Positions 55,601 to 64,000 of a stretch of 64,000 bases of DNA are shown piece after piece; the stretch's first letter is position 1, and each line of letters opens with the position of its first letter. Source of the stretch: Bombus terrestris. Taxonomy: Eukaryota > Arthropoda > Insecta > Hymenoptera > Apidae. The notes under the pieces are model-generated. The model had not been told where the DNA came from. It searched no databases and worked only from the letters and a program-made list of their open reading frames with translations. Both the position numbers and the translations under genes were made by a program. The stretch lies in contig NW_025963548.1 of NCBI RefSeq assembly GCF_910591885.1, positions 611,501 to 675,500 on the forward strand, given 5' to 3'.

Positions 55601-57270
55601 CCAATCCCTCTTGCGGTCGTTATTCGATAAGGAGGCGACTTATTTCAAATTTACTAACGTGTCGGATCGGTTGTGAGGTTGGCCTAGATTTATACGAGCG
55701 AGCGGAGCGAGCGAGCTACGATTACAATTTCCACGCTATACATATACCTTATATTGCCTTGCATATATTTCCTGTAGTTGCCTAATTTAGTCAGCGATAT
55801 CGGACAACACGTTGCACTGTACTATATTGAAATTTTACTATTTATGTAAAACTATTGATAAACTGTAAACTTTTGTCAGTGCGCAGTTCGATAGAGACTT
55901 CCGGCTCCTCGGGCTGGTGCGAATATTTCAATGTCCTTATGTGCCAAACCGTTGGTTTGTGACACAGCTTTAAGCGTCCCTCGCTGGCTGCGCTCGAAAA
56001 CTATAGCCTAACCTAAAACCAGTCCCTCTTGCGGTCGTTATTCGATAAGGAGGCGACTTATTTCAAATTTGCTAACGTGTCGGATCGGTTGTGAGGTTGG
56101 ACTAGATTTATACGAGCGAGCGGAGTGAGCGTGCTACGATTACAATTTCCACGCTATACATATACCTTATATTGCCTTGCATATATTTCCTGTTATTGCC
56201 TAATTTTGTCAGCAATTTCGGTCCACACGTTGCACTGTACTATGTGGAAATATTACTAGATATGTAAAACTATTGATAAACTGTAGACTTTCGTCAGTAC
56301 GCAATACGATAAAGACTTCCGGCTCCTCGGGCTGGTGCGAATATTTCAATGTCCCTATGTGCCAAACCGTTGGTTTGTGACAAACCTTTACGCGAACCTC
56401 GCTCGATGCGCTCGCTCGAAAACTATAGCCTAACCTAAAACCAAGCCCTCTTGCGGTCGTTATTCGATAAGGAGGCGACTTATTTCAAATTTACTAACTG
56501 TTCGGATCGGTTGTGAGGTTGGACTAGATTTTTACGAGCGAGCGGAGCGAGCGAGCTACGATTACAATTTCCACGCTATACATATACCTTATATTGCCTT
56601 GCATATATTTCCTGTTATTGCCTAATTTTGTCAGCGATATCGGACCACACGTTGCACTGCACTATGTGGAAATATTACTATTTATGTAAAGCTATTGATA
56701 AACTGTACACTTTCGTCAGTACGCAATTCGATAAGGACTTCCGGCTCCTCGGGCTGGTGCGAATATTTCAATGTCCCTATGTGCCAAACCGTTGGTTTGT
56801 GACAAACCTTTACGCGAACCTCGCTCGATGCGCTCGCTCGAAAACTATAGCCTAACCTAAAACCAAGCCCTCTTGCGGTCGTTATTCGATAAGGAGGCGA
56901 CTTATTTCAAATCTACTAACTGTTCGGATCGGTTGTGAGGTTGGACTAGATTTTTACGAGCGAGCGGAGCGAGCGAGCTACGATTACAATTTCCACGCTA
57001 TACATATACCTTATATTGCCTTGCATATATTTCCTGTTATTGCCTAATTTTGTCAGCGATATCGGACCACACGTTGCACTGCACTATGTGGAAATATTAC
57101 TATTTATGTAAAACTATTGATAAACTGTAAACTTTCGTCAGTACGCAATTCGATAAGGACTTCCGGCTCCTCGGGCTGGTGCGAATATTTCAATGTCCCT
57201 ATGTGCCAAACCGTTGGTTTGTGACACACCTTTACGCGACCCTCGCACGCTGCGCTCGCTCGAAAACTAT

Positions 57271-57300
57271 CCTAACCTAACCTAACCTAGTCTAACCTAA
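57271..57300. repeat. Expanded telomere-type motif (CCTAA)
   Basis: Same expansion, 4,618 bp (11 monomers) after the one at 52,653. It marks the start of the next higher-order unit. Confidence 0.75.
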
Positions 57301-60205
57301 AACCAAGCCCTCTTGCGTTCGTTATTCGATAATGAGGCGACTTATTTCAAATTTGCTAACGTGTCGGATCGGTTGTGAGGTTGGACTAGATTTATACGAG
57401 CGAGCGGAGCGAGCGAGCTACGATTAGAATTTCCAAGCTATACATATACCTTATATTGCCTTGCATATATTTCCTGTTATTGCCTAAATTTGTCAGCGAT
57501 TTTGGACTGCACGTTGCACTGTACTATGTGGAACTTTTGTCAGTACGCAGTTCGATAGAGACTTCCAGCTCCTCGGGCTGGTGCGAATATTTCAATGTCC
57601 CTATGTGCCAAACCGTTGGTTTGTGACACACCTTTACGCGAACCTCGCTCGCTGCGCTCGCTCGAAAACTATAGTCTAACCTAAAACCAAGCCCTCTTGC
57701 GTTCGTTATTCGATAATGAGGCGACTTATTTCAAATTTGCTAACGTGTCAGATCGGTTGTGAGGTTGGACTAGATTTATACGAGCGAGCGGAGCGAGCGA
57801 GTTACGATTACAATTTCCACGCTATACATATACCTTATATTGCCTTGCATATATTTCCTGTAGTTGCCTAATTTAGTCAGCGATATCGGACAACACGTTG
57901 CACTGTACTATATTGAAATTTTACTATTTATGTAAAACTATTGATAAACTGTAAACTTTTGTCAGTGCGCAGTTCGATAGAGACTTCCGGCTCCTCGGGC
58001 TGGTGCGAATATTTCAATGTCCCTATGTGCCAAACCGTTGGTTTGTGACACACCTTTACGGGAACCTCGCTCGCTGCGCTCGCTCGAAAACTATAATCTA
58101 ACCTAAAACCAAGCCCTCTTGCGTTCGCTATTCGATAATGAGGCGACTTATTTCAAATTTGCTAACGTGTCGGATCGGTTGTGAGGGTGGACTCGATTTA
58201 TATGAGCGAGCGGAGCGAGCGAGCTACGATTACAATTTCCAAGCTATACATATACCTTATATTGCCTTGCATATATTTCCTGTAGTTGCCTAATTTAGTC
58301 AGCGATATCGGACAACACGTTGCACTGTACTATATTGAAATTTTACTATTTATGTAAAACTATTGATAAACTGTAAACTTTTGTCAGTGCGCAGTTCGAT
58401 AGAGACTTCCGGCTCCTCGGGCTGGTGCGAAAATTTCAATGTCCCTATGTGCCAAACCGTTGGTTTGTGACACACCTTTAAGCGTCCCTCGCTCGCTGCG
58501 CTCGCCCGAAAACTATAGCCTAACCTAAAACCAATCCCTCTTACGTTCGTTATTCTATACGGAGGCGACTTATTTCAAATTTGCTAACCTGTCGAATCGG
58601 TTGTGAGGTTGGACTAGATTAATACGAGCGAGCGGAGCGAGCGAGCTACGATTACAATTTTCAAGCAATACATATACCTTATATTGCATTGCATATATTT
58701 CCTGCAATTGCCTAATTTAGTCAGCGATATCGGACAACACGTTGCACTGTACTATATTGAAATTTTACTATTTATGTAAAACTATTGATAAACTGTAAAC
58801 TTTTGTCAGTACGCAATTCGATAAAGGCTTGCGGTTCCTCGGGCTGGTGCGAATATTTCAATGTCCCTATCTGCCAAGCCGTTGGTTTGTGACACACCTT
58901 TACGCGTCCCTCGTTCGCTGCGCTCGCTCGTAAAACTATAGCCTAACCTAAAACCAAGCCCTCTTGCGTTCGTTATTCGGAAAGGAGGCGACTTATTTCA
59001 AATTTGCTTACGTGTCGGATCGGTTGTGAGGTTGGACTAGATTTATACGAGCGAGCGGAGTGAGCGTGCTACGATTACAATTTCCACGCTATACATATAC
59101 CTTATATTGCCTTGCATATATTTCCTGTTATTGCCTAATTTTGTCAGCGATTTCGGACCACACGTTGCACTGTACTATGTGGAAATATTACTAGATATGT
59201 AAAACTATTGATAAACTGTAGACTTTCGTCAGTACGCAATACGATAAAGACTTCCGGCTCCTCGGGCTGGTGCGAATATTTCAATGTCCCTATGTGCCAA
59301 ACCGTTGGTTTGTGACAAACCTTTACGCGAACCTCGCTCGATGTGCTCGCTCGAAAACTATAGCCTAACCTAAGACCAAGCCCACTTGCGGTCGTTATTC
59401 GATAAGGAGGCGACTTATTTCAAATTTACTAACTGTTCGGATCGGTTGTGAGGTTGGACTAGATTTTTACGAGCGAGCGGAGCGAGCGAGCTACGATTAC
59501 AATTTCCACGCTATACATATACCTTATATTGCCTTGCATATATTTCCTGTTATTGCCTAATTTTGTCAGCGATATCGGACCACACGTTGCACTGCACTAT
59601 GTGGAAATATTACTATTTATGTAAAACTATTGATAAACTGTAGACTTTCGTCAGTACGCAATTCGATAAAGACTTCCGGCTCCTCGGGCTGGTGCGAATA
59701 TTTCAATGACCCTATGTGCCAAACCATTGGTTTGTGACACACCTTTGCGCGAACCTCGCTCGCTGCGCTCGCTCGAAAACTATAGCCTAACCTAAAACCA
59801 ATCCCTCTTGCGGTCGTTATTCGATAAGGAGGCGACTTATTTCAAATTTACTAACTGTTCGGATCGGTTGTGAGGTTGGACTAGAATTTTACGAGCGAGC
59901 GGAGCGAGCGAGCTACGATTACAATTTCCACGCTATACATATACCTTATATTGCCTTGCATATATTTCCTGTTATTGCCTAATTTTGTCAGCGATAACGG
60001 ACCACACGTTGCACTGTACTATGTGGAAATATTACTATTTATGTAAAGCTATTGATAAACTGTACACTTTCGTCAGTACGCAATTCGATAAGGACTTCCG
60101 GCTCCTCGGGCTGGTGCGAATATTTCAATGTCCCTATGTGCCAAACCGTTGGTTTGTGACACACCTTTAAGCGTCCCTCGCACGCTGCGCTCGCTCGAAA
60201 ACTAT

Positions 60206-60235
60206 CCTAACCTAACCTAACCTAGTCTAACCTAA
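60206..60235. repeat. Expanded telomere-type motif (CCTAA)
   Basis: Same expansion, 2,935 bp after the one at 57,271, repeating the 2,935 spacing of the previous unit. Confidence 0.75.
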
Positions 60236-63200
60236 AACCAAGCCCTCTTGCGTTCGTTATTCGATATTGAGGCGACTTATTTCAAATTTGCTAACCTGTC
60301 GAATCGGTTGTGAGGTTGCACTAGATTTATACGAGCGAGCGGAGCGAGCGAGCTACGATTACAATTTTCAAGCTATACATATACCTTATATTGCATTGCA
60401 TATATTTCCTGTTATTGCCTAATTTTGTCGGCCATTTTGGACTGCACGTTGCACTGTACTATGTGGAACTTTTGTCAGTACGCAGTTCGATAGAGACTTC
60501 CAGCTCCTCGGGCTGGTGCGAATATTTCAATGTCCCTATGTGCCAAACCGTTGGTTTGTGACACACCTTTAAGCGTCCCTCGCTCGCTGCGCTCGCCCGA
60601 AAACTATAGCCTAACCTAAAACCAATCCCTCTTACGTTCGTTATTCTATAAGGAGGCGACTTATTTCAAATTTGCTAACCTGTCGAATCGGTTGTGAGGT
60701 TGGACTAGATTTATACGAGCGAGCGGAGCGAGCGAGCTACGATTACAATTTTCAAGCTATACATATACCTTATATTGCATTGCATATATTTCCTGCAGTT
60801 GCCTAATTTAGTCGGCGATATCGGACAACACGTTGCACTGTACTATATTGAAATTTTACTATTTATGTAAAACTATTGATAAACTGTAAACTTTTGTCAG
60901 TGCGCAGTTCGATAGAGACTTCCGGGTCCTCGGGCTGGTGCGAATATTTCAATGTCCCTATGTGCCAAACCGTTGGTTTGTGACACACCTTTACGGGAAC
61001 CTCGCTCGCTGCGCTCGCTCGAAAACTATAATCTAACCTAAAACCAAGCCCTCTTGCGTTCGTTATTCGATAATGAGGCGACTTCTTTCAAATTTGCTAA
61101 CGTGTCGGATCGGTTGTGAGGTTGGACTCGATTTATACGAGCGAGCGGAGCGAGCGAGCTACGATTACAATTTCCAAGCTATACATATACCTTATATTGC
61201 CTTGCATATATTTCCTGTAGTTGCCTAATTTAGTCAGCGATATCGGACAACACGTTGCACTGTACTATATTGAAATTTTACTATTTATGTAAAACTATTG
61301 ATAATCTGTAAACTTTTGTCAGTGCGCAGTTCGATAGAGACTTCCGGCTCCTCGGGCTGGTGCGAATATTTCAATGTCCCTATGTGCCAAACCGTTGGTT
61401 TGTGACACACCTTTAAGCGTCCCTCGCTCGCTGCGCTCGCCCGAAAACTATAGCCTAACCTAAAACCAATCCCTCTTACGTTCGTTATTCTATAAGGAGG
61501 CGACTTATTTCAAATTTGCTAACCTGTCGAATCGGTTGTGAGGTTGGACTAGATTTATACGAGCGAGCGGAGCGAGCGAGCTACGATTACAATTTTCAAG
61601 CTATACATATACCTTATATTGCATTGCATATATTTCCTGCAGTTGCCTAATTTAGTCAGCGATATCGGACAACACGTTGCACTGTACTATATTGAAATTT
61701 TACTATTTATGTAAAACTATTGATAAACTGAAAAACTTTTGTCAGTACGCAATTCGATAAAGGCTTGCGGTTCCTCGGGCTGGTGCGAATATTTCAATGT
61801 CCCCATCTGCCAAGCCGTTGGTTTGTGACACACCTTTACGCGTCCCTCGTTCGCTGCGCTCGCTCGAAAACTATAGCCTAACCTAAAACCAAGCCCTCTT
61901 GCGTTCGTTATTCGGAAAGGAGGCGACTTATTTCAAATTTGCTAACGTGTCGGATCGGTTGTGAGGTTGGACTAGATTTATACGAGCGAGCGGAGTGAGC
62001 GTGCTACGATTACAATTTCCACGCTATACATATACCTTATAATGCCTTGCATATATTTCCTGTTATTGCCTAATTTTGTCAGCGATTTCGGACCACACGT
62101 TGCACTGTACTATGTGGAAATATTACTAGATATGTAAAACTATTGATAAACTGTAGACTTTCGTCAGTACGCAATACGATAAAGACTTCCGTCTCCTCGG
62201 GCTGGTGCGAATATTTCAATGTCCCTATGTGCCAAACCGTTGGTTTGTGACACACCTTTACGCGAACCTCGCTCGCTGCGCTCGCTCGAAAACTATAGTC
62301 TAACCTAAAACCAAGCCCTCTTGCGTTCGTTATTCGATAATGAGGCGACTTATTTCAAATTTGCTAACGTGTCGGATCGGTTGTGAGGTTGGACTAGATT
62401 TATACGAGCGAGCGGAGCGAGCGAGCTACGATTAGAATTTCCAAGCTATACATATACCTTATATTGCCTTGCATATATTTCCTGTTATTGCCTAAATTTG
62501 TCAGCGATTTTGGACTGCACGTTGCACTGTACTATGTGGAACTTTTGTCAGTACGCAGTTCGATAGAGACTTCCAGCTCCTCGGGCTGGTGCGAATATTT
62601 CAATGTCCCTATGTGCCAAACCGTTGGTTTGTGACACACCTTTACGCGAACCTCGCTCGCTGCGCTCGCTCGAAAACTATAGTCTAACCTAAAACCAAGC
62701 CCTCTTGCGTTCGTTATTCGATAATGAGGCGACTTATTTCAAATTTGCTAACGTGTCGGATCGGTTGTGAGGTTGGACTCGATTTATACGAGCGAGCGGA
62801 GCGAGCGAGCTACGATTACAATTTCCAAGCTATACATATACCTTATATTGCCTTGCATATATTTCCTGTAGTTGCCTAATTTAGTCAGCGATATCGGACA
62901 ACACGTTGCACTGTACTATATTGAAATTTTACTATTTATGTAAAACTATTGATAAACTGTAAACTTTTGTCAGTGCGCAGTTCGATAGAGACTTCCGGCT
63001 CCTCGGGCTGGTGCGAATATTTCAATGTCCCTATGTGCCAAACCGTTGGTTTGTGACACACCTTTACGCGAACCTCGCTCGCTGCGCTCGCTCGAAAACT
63101 ATAGTCTAACCTAAAACCAAGCCCTCTTGCGTTCGTTATTCGATAATGAGGCGACTTATTTCAAATTTGCTAACGTGTCGGATCGGTTGTGAGGTTGGAC

Positions 63201-64000
63201 TAGATTTTTACGAGCGAGCGCAGCGAGCGAGCTACGATTACAATTTCCACGCTATACATATACCTTATATTGCCTTGCATATATTTCCTGTTATTGCCTA
63301 ATTTTGTCAGCGATATCGGACCACACGTTGCACTGCACTATGTGGAAATATTACTCTTTATGTAAAACTATTGATAAACTGTAGACTTTCGTCAGTACGC
63401 AATTCGATAAAGACTTCCGTCTCCTCGGGCTGGTGCGAATATTTCAATGTCCCTATGTGCCAAACCGTTGGTTTGTGACACACCTTTACGCGAACCTCGC
63501 TCGCTGCGCTCGCTCGAAAACTATAGTCTAACCTAAAACCAAGCCCTCTTGCGTTCGTTATTCGATAATGAGGCGACTTATTTCAAATTTGCTAACGTGT
63601 CGGATCGGTTGTGAGGTTGGACTAGATTTTTACGAGCGAGCGCAGCGAGCGAGCTACGATTACAATTTCCACGCTATACATATACCTTATATTGCCTTGC
63701 ATATATTTCCTGTTATTGCCTAATTTTGTCAGCGATATCGGACCACACGTTGCACTGCACTATGTGGAAATATTACTCTTTATGTAAAACTATTGATAAA
63801 CTGTAGACTTTCGTCAGTACGCAATTCGATAAAGACTTCCGGCTCCTCGGGCTGGTGCGAATATTTCAATGTCCCTATGTGCCAAACCGTTGGTTTGTGA
63901 CAAACCTTTACGCGAACCTCGCTCGATGCGCTCGCTCGAAAACTATAGCCTAACCTAAAACCAAGCCCTCTTGCGGTCGTTATTCGATAAGGAGGCGACT

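Larger units (their letters stand above)
49718..57270. repeat. Higher-order repeat unit, 7,553 bp (18 monomers)
   Basis: It is bounded by equivalent CCTAACCTAACCTAACCTAG marks at 49,718 and 57,271. Rare variants recur at the same spacing in the next unit: GATTAGAATTTCC (49,870 and 57,424), GTGAGGGTGGACTCG (50,627 and 58,180), CGCTCGTAAAACT (51,372 and 58,925), and CAATGACCCTATG (52,152 and 59,705). Confidence 0.8.
37736..64000. repeat. Satellite array, about 420-bp monomer, about 62 copies
   Basis: Counting from ACTAGATTT, monomers start at 37,736, 38,157, 38,578, 38,996, 39,414, 39,832 and so on (418-421 bp) to the window end. Each monomer contains, in order: a GAGCGAGCGGAGCGAGCGAG arm, CTATACATATACCTTATATTG, GTTGCACTG, a TTTATGTAAA region, CTCCTCGGGCTGGTGCGAAT, GTGCCAAACCGTTGG, a second GCTCGCTGCGCTCGCTC arm that complements the first, CCTAACCTAAAACC, and GGCGACTTATTTCAAATTT. 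The rest of the window is only this satellite; small open frames recur once per some monomers and are not genes. The array continues beyond the window. Confidence 0.95.
57271..64000. repeat. Next higher-order repeat unit, partly rearranged and cut by window end
   Basis: It follows the previous unit monomer for monomer to about 61,500, then lacks one monomer (offset falls from 7,553 to about 7,131). From about 61,960 it jumps to other parts of the unit (GATTAGAATTTCC recurs at about 62,433). Confidence 0.7.

Noticed and set aside
44061..60170. Recurring 61-76 codon open frames in the satellite (ATHTLHCTMWKYYYLC-like in six monomers)
   Set aside because: They occur at the same monomer position, start at non-ATG codons in places, vary in length with random monomer mutations, and have no promoter or domain. 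They are by-products of the repeat.
37736..64000. CRISPR array (regular repeats)
   Set aside because: The period is about 420 bp with the whole unit conserved, no short repeat plus variable spacer, and the context is eukaryotic.

Overview
The window is eukaryotic and contains no bacterial-style gene content. It looks like an insect, most likely a hymenopteran such as an ant. The evidence is TTAGG-type (CCTAA on this strand) telomere-like repeats inside a satellite, copia and gypsy elements, an R1-like non-LTR relic, TATA plus TCAGT core promoters, and an insect-like cap methyltransferase relic. Host assignment is inference. All similarities were judged by eye; no search was run.

Positions 1-35,857 are three successive copies (A from 18, B from 15,739, C from 30,974) of a tandem segmental duplication with a spacing of about 15.2-15.7 kb. 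Each begins with the same decayed copia element inserted at the same point just upstream of a decayed CMTR1 (cap-1 mRNA methyltransferase) gene on the minus strand. The first 17 bases belong to a further CMTR1 copy outside the window. Behind the copia element in A and B come gypsy debris, a small F-box gene with its own TATA-Inr promoter, a block of about 170-bp tandem repeats, an R1-like non-LTR reverse transcriptase relic, a gene-poor stretch with a conserved hairpin, and then the CMTR1 relic, read backwards. C is cut off after copia.

The copies were later altered separately. Copy A has a mosaic of three copia families (3.7-6.35 kb) and a 949-bp insertion in CMTR1. Copy B has an 846-bp TRIM-like element in CMTR1, whose LTRs each carry a tRNA-like sequence with intact A and B boxes, plus two solo LTRs with target duplications. 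Copy C has a different solo LTR in gag.

From 35,858 to 37,735 the spacer, LTR and copia tail of copy B recur in inverted orientation, forming the boundary with a large satellite. From 37,736 to the window end there is only a tandem array of about 420-bp monomers (roughly 62). Each monomer carries a CCTAACCTAA motif and two GAGCGAGCG-type arms in inverted orientation. The array is divergent at its left edge and organised further right into a higher-order repeat of 7,553 bp (18 monomers).

No gene in the window looks clearly functional. The best candidate is the F-box first exon of copy A. The observations most worth a second look are the tRNA-like LTRs of the TRIM element, the telomere-motif satellite with its higher-order structure, and the serial history of the duplicated unit.
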